The position numbers and the translations under genes are program-made. This document shows, piece after piece, positions 8,033 through 16,179 of a DNA stretch of 64,000 nucleotides (positions are counted from its first letter, which is position 1; every line of letters starts with the position of its first letter). This DNA comes from Crocinitomicaceae bacterium (GTDB taxonomy: Bacteria; Bacteroidota; Bacteroidia; Flavobacteriales_D; Crocinitomicaceae). The stretch is from the NCBI GenBank assembly GCA_014762645.1, contig JABURP010000071.1, forward strand, positions 1-64,000. The letters run 5' to 3'. The notes under the pieces are model-generated. The model was not told the DNA's origin. It saw only the letters and a list, made by a program, of their open reading frames with translations, and searched no databases.

Positions 8033-9484
8033 TTGAAAAAGATTCTTCAACACAAACATTTACCATTCTGGTTATTGACATTTGCATTAATGGCCGGTTT
8101 AATTTTGCCTAAACTCATTATGGATGGCATGTTCATGGATGGTGTGCTTTATGCATCTGTCTCTAAAAATCTTGCCAATGGTTACGGTTCTATGTGGTGG
8201 CTGAAGTATAGTGAATATGGTTTCGCAGAACACTTAACTTTTCATGAACATCCTCCCTTGGTTTTCTGGATACAAAGCCTTTTCTTCAAAACAATGGGGG
8301 ATAGTATGTACGTGGAGCGCTTTTATTCCTTTTTAACAGCCATAATCACGGCGCTTTTAATGGTGAAAACATGGAAGTTGATTACGCGGGACAATGAAAA
8401 CTTATCACGGATGTCCTGGGTAGCGATTATGTTATGGATAATCATTCCTGTAGCGTTTTGGGCGTATCAGAATAATATCCAGGAAAACACCATGGGAATA
8501 TTCTCCCTATTGTCAATCTACTTTACGATCAAAGCAGTACATCTTCAGAAAAAAGTGTGGTTGTATCTTTTCTTTTCCGGAGTTATGATCTTCTGCGCAG
8601 GTTTTTCAAAAGGAGTTCCGGGGTTTTTTACGTTAGGTGCTGTCTTCTTTCACTGGCTATTTTTCCGCAAACAAAGTTTTGGTAAGATGCTGGTGCAAAA
8701 TGCCTTTGTATTAGTTGTAACCTTAGGGGTACTTGGGTTGATTTTACTTATTCCGGACGCACATGAAAGCCTCTCCATTTATTTTAATGACCGATTGGGA
8801 GGGAGAGTTGCCGGAGCACACAATCGGGACACACATTTTTATATCGTTGAACGATTGTTTTGGGAATTGCTGCCTTCAATGATTATTTGCGGGATAGTTT
8901 TGTTGGTTTATCGTATCAAAAAAATCCCCCATAAATTAACACCTGATATTTATAAATGGATTGGGTTTTTTACCGTCATTGGTCTTTGTGGATCAGTTCC
9001 CATTATGCTGACCCTTGTTCAAAAGACCTTTTATTTTGCAGCCTCTCTGCCGTATTTCGGAATTGCATTGGGTCTGGTAATAGCACCAGGTTTAGCAGAC
9101 AGAATTGCCAGCCGTAATGTCAGTGGAAGTGCACACAAAGTATTCACTGCTGTTTCAGGGCTAATTGTCCTGGTAGTTTTTGTTGTCACGGCGCTTCAGG
9201 CGGGAAAGGTCAGTAGAAACAAAGAAGTATTGCACGATTTGTACCTGGTGGATAACCATATCCCGAAAAATAGCACCATTAACATTCATCCTTCTATGCA
9301 TAACGAATGGGATATGCGCGTTTATCTCATACGGTACTACCGCATTTCTGTTGATTTCAATGAAGAGCGAAAGCATGCTTATTATTTAATCAACCAGGAT
9401 TTGGGAAGAACACCAGATAGTACGTATGTTTTGATTGATCTTCCAACCAAAAAGTATGATTTGTATAAGCGGATAGCAGATTGA
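8033..9484 (+). CDS. GT39-type membrane glycosyltransferase (ArnT/PMT-like)
   Basis: This 483-residue protein has about ten membrane helices. The first periplasmic loop carries acidic residues and an FHEHPPLVFWIQ motif that matches the ArnT/PMT superfamily. Such enzymes transfer a sugar from a polyprenyl-phosphate donor to lipid or protein acceptors on the outer face of the inner membrane. The start is probably the TTG at 8033, 9 nt after ndh, with no in-frame ATG before the first helix. The downstream GT2 gene could make the lipid-linked donor. The acceptor cannot be predicted. Confidence 0.78.
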   Translation: MKKILQHKHLPFWLLTFALMAGLILPKLIMDGMFMDGVLYASVSKNLANGYGSMWWLKYSEYGFAEHLTFHEHPPLVFWIQSLFFKTMGDSMYVERFYSFLTAIITALLMVKTWKLITRDNENLSRMSWVAIMLWIIIPVAFWAYQNNIQENTMGIFSLLSIYFTIKAVHLQKKVWLYLFFSGVMIFCAGFSKGVPGFFTLGAVFFHWLFFRKQSFGKMLVQNAFVLVVTLGVLGLILLIPDAHESLSIYFNDRLGGRVAGAHNRDTHFYIVERLFWELLPSMIICGIVLLVYRIKKIPHKLTPDIYKWIGFFTVIGLCGSVPIMLTLVQKTFYFAASLPYFGIALGLVIAPGLADRIASRNVSGSAHKVFTAVSGLIVLVVFVVTALQAGKVSRNKEVLHDLYLVDNHIPKNSTINIHPSMHNEWDMRVYLIRYYRISVDFNEERKHAYYLINQDLGRTPDSTYVLIDLPTKKYDLYKRIAD

Positions 9485-9489
9485 AATCC

Positions 9490-9497
9490 TATATTTG
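9490..9497 (+). promoter_or_regulatory. Bacteroidota-type -7 box (TATATTTG) before the GT2 gene
   Basis: It matches TAnnTTTG and ends 25 nt before the ATG at 9523. A TTTG lies at 9460-9463, but the 26-nt spacer is too long for a standard -33 box. The glycosyltransferase may therefore be transcribed on its own as well as from ndh. Confidence 0.45.
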
Positions 9498-9522
9498 TGC
9501 GCGAAATTGATAAGATCTCACC

Positions 9523-10266
9523 ATGATCAACGGTAAAAAAGTAGCAGTCATCATGCCGGCATATAACGCCGGAAAAACCCTGGAGAAAACGTACAATGAA
9601 ATCCCCAGGGATATTGTAGATGACGTAATCCTTACGGATGATCGCAGCACAGACAACACGGTTGAAGTAGCCAAGCGGCTGGGTATTGAGCACATTGTTG
9701 TACATGAAAAAAACCGCGGATACGGCGGGAATCAAAAATCCTGTTACAATAAAGCCCTTGAAATTGGTGCGGATATAATCATTATGGTGCACCCGGACTA
9801 TCAATACACTCCCAAGTTGATCACTCCAATGGTATCATTGATTGCCAATGAAGTGTACCCGGTAGTTATTGCTTCCAGAATTCTTGGTAAAGGCGCATTG
9901 AAAGGCGGAATGCCACGCTATAAATGGATTGCCAATCGCTTTCTTACCCTCTTTCAAAATGTATGGATGGGGCAAAAACTTTCAGAGTATCATACGGGAT
10001 ACCGTGCCTACTCAAGAAAAGTGCTTGAAGAGATTCCATACAATGACAATTCAGAAGACTTTGTTTTTGATAATCAGTTTTTAGCGCAGATTCTGTACAA
10101 AGGCAATGAAGTAGCAGAAATCACCTGCCCAACTAAATATTTTGAAGAAGCTTCTTCCATCAATTTTAAGCGCAGTTCAGTTTATGGACTTGGGGTGATG
10201 AAAGTATCTATGCAATATTTTTTCTCTAAATTAGGGATGAAAGCAAAGATCTTTAAGAAGTTGTGA
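9523..10266 (+). CDS. GT2 glycosyltransferase, dolichol/polyprenyl-phosphate sugar synthase-like
   Basis: This 247-residue soluble GT-A fold enzyme begins with VAVIMPAYNAGKTLEKTY, has an acidic pair in ILTDDRSTDNT, and has NRGYGGNQKSCYNKAL followed by a metal-site region IIMVHPDYQYTP. This arrangement is typical of DPM1-like enzymes that load a sugar from a nucleotide onto polyprenyl phosphate. It has no C-terminal membrane helices, so it resembles the short soluble class. Its position between two GT39 genes suggests it supplies their lipid-linked donor (inference). Confidence 0.85.
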   Translation: MINGKKVAVIMPAYNAGKTLEKTYNEIPRDIVDDVILTDDRSTDNTVEVAKRLGIEHIVVHEKNRGYGGNQKSCYNKALEIGADIIIMVHPDYQYTPKLITPMVSLIANEVYPVVIASRILGKGALKGGMPRYKWIANRFLTLFQNVWMGQKLSEYHTGYRAYSRKVLEEIPYNDNSEDFVFDNQFLAQILYKGNEVAEITCPTKYFEEASSINFKRSSVYGLGVMKVSMQYFFSKLGMKAKIFKKL

Positions 10267-10278
10267 TTCAAAGCTACT

Positions 10279-12012
10279 TCACTGCATCACTACTTTGAGC
10301 ACTTCCCGGCTGCCAAATTCATCACGCAACTCTACTAAGTAAACGCCTCTTGGTAAATTATAAACGGTATATTTTTTTACTCCGTTTTGAAGCGTGATTT
10401 GTTGATTTTCCTGCCCCACCATATTGTAAATAATACAACTTCCATTTTGTGGGATATGTTCAAAACTTAAGGTAAACTGCTCTTTGGCCGGGTTCGGGTA
10501 GGCTTTCATACCGTAACCGATATTGCTGTAGGCGGCTAAGCCAACAGAGTTAATCACATGAATGGGCACCGTCATGGTATCAGAACACATACCGTGAAAG
10601 ACAATCAGGCTCACGTCATACCATCCGGTGTCTGTAAAAGTATGAGTAAGTTGTGCATCTGTGTAATCCATAGTACCATCACCAAAGCTCCAAACGCGTG
10701 AGGTGGTATTGGAAGATGAGTTAGTGAAAGTGACCTGGCCGCCAAATGCTAAATCAACAACGGTTTCACTGGCAGTAAAATAAGCATCAATGGGGTATTG
10801 GGTACAATCGTATTGTTGACAGGGAGCACCGGTAGTATACATACTGTCTTCGGCTCCGTTGCAATCTGTTTTGATGAGCCAGGCGCGTTGGATGTTGGTG
10901 TCGGGTTCCAGGGCCCAACCACCCATTAGGTAGCCGCCATCTGATGTGGGTGTCATGTCATAAATATATTGAGAATGATCCTCATTCGTATAATATTCTT
11001 TTGTCCATAAAGTATCTCCTGCCGGCTCAAGTTTTAGCAGTCTTGATATCATCTTGCCTTGTGCATTCCTTGCAGATTGTTCAACCATCAATGTTCCATC
11101 CGCGTTTTCTATGGCATTGCTCCATGCAAAGGCGGTGTAATCAATATAAGGATAGGTTTTGGACCAAATAATATCTCCGTTTCCATCTAACTTATCTATA
11201 TGACCTGTGGATACGGTGCCTAAAGATCCGTCATCTTCATTGTGATAAACCAGAAAGGTGTGATCAGACAAAGCCGTTAAATCTCCTCCAAAGTCATAAA
11301 TATTATGCCCGTAGTCTTTCTCCCAAATAACATTGCCTGCAGTATCTATTTTGGCCAGGTAAATATTCCACTCTGGGTCAACATAGCGTTTGCGCCCGGT
11401 CAATAGTATATTTCCATCCTGTGTAGCTCGTATTGACTTGGCCAGTTCAGCATTTGCAGAGCCATAGGTGTGCTCCCATATAACATTGCCCAGGGTATCG
11501 GTTTTTACAAGATACAAATCTGAACTTCCCGCACCGTAGCTAAGCGTAGATGACAACCAATATATTTGTCCGTTAACTAATTTAACATCTGTAGGTAATT
11601 CCTGCGCCCCCCCTCCAAGATTTATACTCCATGTACTATCCAGATTGTCATTAAACCTTGAAGTCAACACGTCAAATGAACTTGCGTCATAAGGGGGAAT
11701 GTTGTTTATTCCTATACTGAGGAAATATTGGCCGGAGCTTGAAATTTCCATACACGAATTCGAACTCACAACACCATTTTCTGTTAAAGTATCCACTATT
11801 GTATTTTGCCCAATAGAATCCAGTTTATGTAAGAATACCGCAACCGTACCGGAGTCATGATAATTTCCTCCTGAAGCAAAATAACCAAAATTAGATTCAC
11901 GAACCTGTAAAAAGGCAAGCGAAAAGGTATCCAATCTGTTGAAGTAATTTTGAGCCTTCAACTGCAAGCACAAAAAGATTGTTATAGTCGATATAAATGC
12001 TTTTAATCTCAT
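10279..12012 (-). CDS. Secreted protein with beta-propeller-like repeats, PKD domain and T9SS type A sorting domain
   Basis: This 577-residue protein has a signal peptide (residues 1-20, ending LQLKAQ). It then has repeats with W-x-x-T/Y-G and 'NVIWEHTYG/NVIWEKDYG'-type strands (about 130-390) resembling a propeller. A PKD domain with SRVWSFGDGTMDYTDA follows (about 405-485). The end is a type A T9SS sorting domain (about 500-577) with YPNPAKEQFTLSFE and PRGVYLVELRDE. It is expected on the cell surface or released. The start codon overlaps the stop of a short sorting-domain-only frame by ATGA. Confidence 0.88.
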   Translation of the reverse strand: MRLKAFISTITIFLCLQLKAQNYFNRLDTFSLAFLQVRESNFGYFASGGNYHDSGTVAVFLHKLDSIGQNTIVDTLTENGVVSSNSCMEISSSGQYFLSIGINNIPPYDASSFDVLTSRFNDNLDSTWSINLGGGAQELPTDVKLVNGQIYWLSSTLSYGAGSSDLYLVKTDTLGNVIWEHTYGSANAELAKSIRATQDGNILLTGRKRYVDPEWNIYLAKIDTAGNVIWEKDYGHNIYDFGGDLTALSDHTFLVYHNEDDGSLGTVSTGHIDKLDGNGDIIWSKTYPYIDYTAFAWSNAIENADGTLMVEQSARNAQGKMISRLLKLEPAGDTLWTKEYYTNEDHSQYIYDMTPTSDGGYLMGGWALEPDTNIQRAWLIKTDCNGAEDSMYTTGAPCQQYDCTQYPIDAYFTASETVVDLAFGGQVTFTNSSSNTTSRVWSFGDGTMDYTDAQLTHTFTDTGWYDVSLIVFHGMCSDTMTVPIHVINSVGLAAYSNIGYGMKAYPNPAKEQFTLSFEHIPQNGSCIIYNMVGQENQQITLQNGVKKYTVYNLPRGVYLVELRDEFGSREVLKVVMQ

Positions 12013-12242
12013 TCAATAATAAGACGTAAATTCTTCTGATTGGTCCCCTGGACATCCACGCGTACTAAATAAACGCCTTTAGCCAGACCACTTAAATCAA
12101 GGTGGTTAACGACACCTGTAACCTTATACGTATTTATAAACCTTCCAGTTTGATCAAAAATATAGAAGGAACCCGAAGCTTCTTCGCTCAATTCGATCAC
12201 TAAATTGGGTTGATCGCCCCAAACCTGTATTCCCTGCCACAT
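12009..12242 (-). pseudogene. Orphan T9SS type A sorting domain without signal peptide (gene remnant)
   Basis: These 77 codons encode only the C-terminal strands of a type A sorting domain: VIELSEEASGSFYIFDQTGRF, then GLAKGVYLVRVDVQG. There is no signal peptide or cargo domain. In frame upstream a TAG stop comes 15 codons before the ATG, and the divergent GT39 gene begins there, so no room is left for the rest of a gene. Its stop overlaps the ATG of the next secreted-protein gene (ATGA), so it might be translationally coupled. The simplest reading is the tail of a truncated gene. Confidence 0.6.
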
Positions 12243-12292
12243 GGCATTGATATTAAACTTTCTAATACCTGAACCAATAATTTTTCTCTAAA

Positions 12293-14017
12293 TTGGATGC
12301 AAAAATCAAACGATCACCAAACGCCCTGATGCAACTCTTTTTCAAGGAATTATATCATTCACCGAATTTTCGTTTACTTATTATTCTTTCTGTAATCGCC
12401 TTTGTTCCAACGCTCGGTGCAGTTCATCTGTTTGATTGGGATGAGATTAATTTTGCGGAATCAGCCCGGGAGATGATCGTTACCGGAGACTATTTTCATG
12501 TACAGGTCAATTTTACCCCTTTTTGGGAAAAACCACCACTTTTTTTCTGGTTGCAAGCCGGTTCAATGCACCTGTTTGGCATCAATGAATTTGCCGCTCG
12601 ATTTCCCAATGCACTGGCAGGAATTATCACCATAGCCGTCATTTATTTTCTAGGGAAACGCGAGCGGGATGAACGTTTTGGCTTGATCTGGGGATTTCTC
12701 TATTTATGCGCCTTTTTGCCCCAAATGTACTTCCGGTCAGGAATCATTGATCCGGTTTTTAATCTCTTTATTTTCTTGTCTGCCTATTACCTTTTCAAGG
12801 CTTTATCTGAAGATGAAAAAAAATATATGCGCTCCATGTGGTCAGGAGTTTTCTGTGGATTAGCCATTTTGACCAAGGGGCCGGTGGGATTATTACTGGT
12901 TATATTGACCTTCCTTATTTATGTGGGTATAAAACGCTTCAAGGTACTGCCAAACGTTAAGCAGGTTGGCATTTTTGCACTCTGCGTATTCTTCGTTTCA
13001 TTCTTGTGGTTTGGTGTCGGAGTCCTGGAAAGCGGGCCATGGTTTATTAAAGAATTCATTGACTATCAAATTGACCTTCTGACAAGACCTGTAGCCGGGC
13101 ACGAACAACCCTTTTATTACCATTTTGTAGTCGTTTTCTTTGGAACATTTCCACTTTCGGTTTTGTCACTGCCCTCCCTGGCGAAAAGGAAAAGAGATAC
13201 CGAAATGGAACGTTGGTGGACCATTCTGTTCTGGGTTGTAATGATCTTATTTTCTATTGTTTCAACCAAGATCGTACACTACTCGTCAATGGCGTATTTG
13301 CCCCTTTCATTTTTGGCTGCAACAGTTGTTGCTAAGGTGAAGTGGGGAGAATTGCGCCTGTATATCCGCATTGTTTTTATGGTGCTGGCATCCATTTTTA
13401 CATTGATCTTTGTTGGTCTTCCACTATTTGGTGTCTTCAGAGACCGATTCTACCATGTGATGAAAGACCCCTTTGCCGTGGAAGGATTTAAAAATCCGGA
13501 CGTAAGCTGGACGGGCTTTGAACCTTTGGTGGTGCTCTTTTTCATTGCGGGAATTGTTATGCTTGTTATCTACTGGCGGCAGAATCAACTTTTAAGAGGG
13601 TTGAAATGGAACGCCGTGTTGTTTTCCGTTACGTTGAGTTTAACCACAATTTTTGTGGTGCGGAAAATTGAAGCTCATTCACAAGGGCCTTTAATCGATT
13701 TTCTAGAAAGCATAAAAGGGGAAGAGGTTTATGTTGCTCCGGTAGGATTTAAAAGTTATGCGCAGTACTTTTATTTTGAGCAGCCAGAATACCCCAATGC
13801 CTTTAAAAAAATTCAGGATGAAAAATTTGACGGAGAGCCAACCCTCTACACACCATTAGAAGCTCAGGTGAGGCCTTTTATGAAATATGGTGATATTGAG
13901 TATGACGCATATTTCATTGCCAAAGTGACCACAGTTGAATTGGATACGATTCCTCATATTCATAAGATTGGACAAAAAGGCGGGTATAAATTCTACAAAC
14001 GCGAAGCGACTCAATGA
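12293..14017 (+). CDS. GT39-type membrane glycosyltransferase (ArnT-like)
   Basis: This 574-residue protein has about 11 membrane helices. The first loop has the catalytic-type DWDEINFAESAREM and FWEKPPLFFWLQ, which strongly resembles ArnT and related 4-amino-arabinose or other undecaprenyl-phosphate-sugar transferases. The C-terminal 120 residues form a soluble periplasmic domain. The start may be TTG at 12293 or ATG at 12329; the ATG still precedes the first helix. It is separate in sequence from the other GT39 at 8033, so two different acceptors or donors are possible. Confidence 0.85.
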   Translation: MDAKIKRSPNALMQLFFKELYHSPNFRLLIILSVIAFVPTLGAVHLFDWDEINFAESAREMIVTGDYFHVQVNFTPFWEKPPLFFWLQAGSMHLFGINEFAARFPNALAGIITIAVIYFLGKRERDERFGLIWGFLYLCAFLPQMYFRSGIIDPVFNLFIFLSAYYLFKALSEDEKKYMRSMWSGVFCGLAILTKGPVGLLLVILTFLIYVGIKRFKVLPNVKQVGIFALCVFFVSFLWFGVGVLESGPWFIKEFIDYQIDLLTRPVAGHEQPFYYHFVVVFFGTFPLSVLSLPSLAKRKRDTEMERWWTILFWVVMILFSIVSTKIVHYSSMAYLPLSFLAATVVAKVKWGELRLYIRIVFMVLASIFTLIFVGLPLFGVFRDRFYHVMKDPFAVEGFKNPDVSWTGFEPLVVLFFIAGIVMLVIYWRQNQLLRGLKWNAVLFSVTLSLTTIFVVRKIEAHSQGPLIDFLESIKGEEVYVAPVGFKSYAQYFYFEQPEYPNAFKKIQDEKFDGEPTLYTPLEAQVRPFMKYGDIEYDAYFIAKVTTVELDTIPHIHKIGQKGGYKFYKREATQ

Positions 14018-14052
14018 GTGCGTCTACTACAAAAGCTAAAGTCTGGTAAGCA

Positions 14053-14192
14053 ATGGTCTATAACTTCTTTATTTGGCTTGTGCCAGGCACTTTATTATTG
14101 GCACTGCATTGGTGTGTGTCTTGCTCGGAGTTTGGGCCTTAAAATATGATTACAAAAGACTAACAAAGGTTTATACTCAAGGACAAGCTTAA
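14053..14192 (+). pseudogene. Possible frameshifted remnant of a small membrane protein
   Basis: From the ATG at 14053, one frame reads a hydrophobic MVYNFFIWLVPGTLLLALHW segment before stopping. The neighbouring frame continues with GTALVCVLLGVWALKYDYKRL and ends at 14192. One single-base shift would join them into a protein of about 46 residues with one helix and a basic tail. This is suggestive only, and no family is recognised. Confidence 0.25.
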
Positions 14193-14253
14193 CCTGAACC
14201 GAAACCTATTGATTGTTTGGACGTAAGCTAGAACAACAACAAGCCAAACAGTC

Positions 14254-14553
14254 ATGAAGACAATAGCTCTTATTTTATTATTATTTCCGGTGATTACATT
14301 TTCTCAGGAAGGAAACAGTGTGAAGATTGCCCCGGCTCTTGTTAAGGATCAAATTAACGTATCCATAGCAGATCGAAACGATAAAGTATCGGTGAAAATA
14401 TATACTCAGGATGGAGAAGAAGTCTGGTCGGAGTATCGGGAAGAATCTGAATTTAATTTGAATCTTAAATTGTATCCGGCAGGGGTATATTTTGTGAAGA
14501 TAGGTGTCTCAGATAAAGAAGAAACCCTAAAATTCATCAAAAGATATTCCTAA
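14254..14553 (+). CDS. Small secreted protein that is nearly only a T9SS-type sorting domain
   Basis: This 99-residue protein has a signal peptide (MKTIALILLLFPVITFSQ) followed directly by a domain with the strand order of a type A sorting domain: VSVKIYTQDGEEVW, then LYPAGVYFVKIGVSD and a basic end. The usual YPNP entry motif is degenerate (IAPALVKDQ). There is no room for a cargo domain. It could be a genuine mini-substrate, a decayed gene, or a periplasmic protein of similar fold. It lies between a possible remnant and another T9SS cargo gene. Confidence 0.65.
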   Translation: MKTIALILLLFPVITFSQEGNSVKIAPALVKDQINVSIADRNDKVSVKIYTQDGEEVWSEYREESEFNLNLKLYPAGVYFVKIGVSDKEETLKFIKRYS

Positions 14554-14884
14554 AAACCCGCCTGTAGAACCATACAATTCAGCTCTACAAGAGGGGGTTG
14601 AATTAGTATCTCCCCCGTTCGTGTGAGGATAGGAGACAGGTCTGATTCGACTTAATATCTTTAGTGTATAATCGCTGGTCAAATCATCTCCTTGCACATT
14701 TCAAAACACACAAAACACATGCCATAATACTTAAATTAAAAGTTTTAGAAAGGCATTTAGCCATCTGTCTTATTCAGAAATCAGCTAAATTCCATGGGTT
14801 GACAAACTAAAATCTACCAATTCTATAGATTAAGACAACCATCTGATTTAGAGGATCGTCAATAGGGAGAAAAAAACGAAAAAA
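14554..14884. other. 331-nt intergenic stretch without recognisable genes
   Basis: I see no coding frame with plausible composition here. A weak inverted repeat (AATTCA at 14576-14581 with TGAATT at 14599-14604) sits just after the mini-CTD gene and lacks a T run. The 3' part is A-rich and leads into the ATG at 14885, so a promoter is probably located here, but I cannot point to a clear -7 box. Confidence 0.4.
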
Positions 14885-15586
14885 ATGAAAAAAACTATTC
14901 TTACTTCTTTAATTGCTTTTGGTGGTTTTATGGTCTTTGGACAATGTAACCCAAATGTATCTGCATCTGCGACGTCATCATTTTATACGGGTGATACGCT
15001 TTACTCAGGAACACACCACATCTGTTTTAATTCTTACCTGTCTTATTTCGGTAATGGATACGACACGCTCTATCTTGAGCCGCAAGTGACTCTTACCATA
15101 TTATGGAGCGATAATCTCGTTATTTATGCCAGTGATGGCGTGAACATATTTAAAGGACCAAACGCTTCCAATAACTACGTAATAAAAGAATTGAATTACG
15201 GAGATTTAGGTTCGGCAGCGGATACGGCTAACATGACCATTCAATCTCAGACGTATTGTCCGGGAATGACATTTAATTATGGGTTGATGCCAAATCCACC
15301 GGGTCCTTCATGTACAGGAACAACGGCTTCTGTTGAGAACAATACTGTCAGCGAAATCAAGATTTTTCCGAACCCGGCTTCATCTGATATTACATTCGAT
15401 TTTGAAGGACTTACTCAGTCAAAAAACCTAACAATTTTTGACGCAACTGGACGCGTGGTTTATTTCATAAATGATTTGAACGACACTTACCTCCAACTGG
15501 ATGTAACTGACCTCAAAAATGGCATATATTACGTGCAGGTAGAGTCGGAGAATTCAGTAATCAAACAAAAATTCATCAAAGAATAA
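14885..15586 (+). CDS. Secreted protein of unknown function with T9SS type A sorting domain
   Basis: This 233-residue protein has a signal peptide (residues 1-19, ending MVFGQ). A unique region of about 130 residues is rich in Ser, Thr, Tyr and Asn, with a few Cys (CNPN, HICFNS, YCPGM, PSCTG) that could form disulphides. A sorting domain follows (about 155-233) with IFPNPASSDITFDFE and LKNGIYYVQVESE. The unique part resembles a short beta-sandwich but I recognise no family. It is monocistronic, with a terminator 27 nt after the stop. Confidence 0.8.
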   Translation: MKKTILTSLIAFGGFMVFGQCNPNVSASATSSFYTGDTLYSGTHHICFNSYLSYFGNGYDTLYLEPQVTLTILWSDNLVIYASDGVNIFKGPNASNNYVIKELNYGDLGSAADTANMTIQSQTYCPGMTFNYGLMPNPPGPSCTGTTASVENNTVSEIKIFPNPASSDITFDFEGLTQSKNLTIFDATGRVVYFINDLNDTYLQLDVTDLKNGIYYVQVESENSVIKQKFIKE

Positions 15587-15612
15587 TAGATCTTTTCAAT
15601 AGTCAGACAGGG

Positions 15613-15649
15613 AAGGGGAATCCGTAATACGGGTTCCTCTTCTCTTTTT
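15613..15649 (+). terminator. Rho-independent terminator after the 233-residue secreted protein gene
   Basis: A stem AGGGGAA-CCGT / ACGG-TTCCTCT with a 3-nt AAT loop and one internal mismatch is followed by TCTCTTTTTG. It begins 27 nt after the stop codon. Confidence 0.75.
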
Positions 15650-15824
15650 GATTCATTGCATCATAACATTTTTAAAGTAAACCATTGTTCTAACTATTTC
15701 ATTCAGTATTAATTATTAGGGTTCTAACGATTCTCAAATTTGTATAATTTATTATTACCGCATAGGAAACGAAGCTTTAGATTTGTTACCTTAGAGCAAA
15801 ATTAATCCCTAAAAACCTCAATTT

Positions 15825-16019
15825 ATGAAGACAATAGTATTTGTTGGATCTTTAATTATGCTCGTTGGTATGTCAACTTCTTGTAAAAAAGGAACCTGTA
15901 CCTGTACGGTTTTTGGTTCTGAAATTTCTACAAAAGTCACTGCTGACGATCATCAGGAATATAAAGATGCCAAGAAAAGTTGCGAACAAAACGGGTGCGA
16001 TTGGTCTCCGGGTCATTAG
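15825..16019 (+). CDS. Small Cys-rich lipoprotein, function unknown
   Basis: This 64-residue protein has a short hydrophobic leader ending in the lipobox-like STSC (Cys at residue 20), then KKGTCTCTVFGSE and a C-terminal KKSCEQNGCDWSPGH. Five Cys in such a short chain suggest one acylated N-terminal Cys and two disulphides or a metal site. Small lipoproteins with a 'KKGTCTC' start are common in Flavobacteriales. It is an independent unit with its own terminator. Confidence 0.75.
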   Translation: MKTIVFVGSLIMLVGMSTSCKKGTCTCTVFGSEISTKVTADDHQEYKDAKKSCEQNGCDWSPGH

Positions 16020-16038
16020 CACATAATTTTAATGGATA

Positions 16039-16071
16039 TAGTCAATGTCGAGTTGCATTGGCTATTTTTTT
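16039..16071 (+). terminator. Rho-independent terminator after the small lipoprotein gene
   Basis: The 9-bp stem TAGTCAATG (16039-16047) / CATTGGCTA (16056-16064), with one G-T pair and an 8-nt loop, is followed by seven T (16065-16071). The stop codon is about 20 nt upstream. Confidence 0.8.
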
Positions 16072-16146
16072 GCCCTTATCCTTCATGGATTTTATTCAAA
16101 TGGAATCAGACTTTTCTGAAAAGGTCTTCAAAACCTAGAAAATCAC

Positions 16147-16154
16147 TAATTTTG
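16147..16154 (+). promoter_or_regulatory. Bacteroidota-type -7 box (TAATTTTG) of ileS
   Basis: It matches TAnnTTTG and ends 25 nt before the ileS ATG, which is the normal distance. No clear -33 TTTG is visible. Confidence 0.5.
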
Positions 16155-16179
16155 CTCCCCTAAATTACTAAGGAGCACA

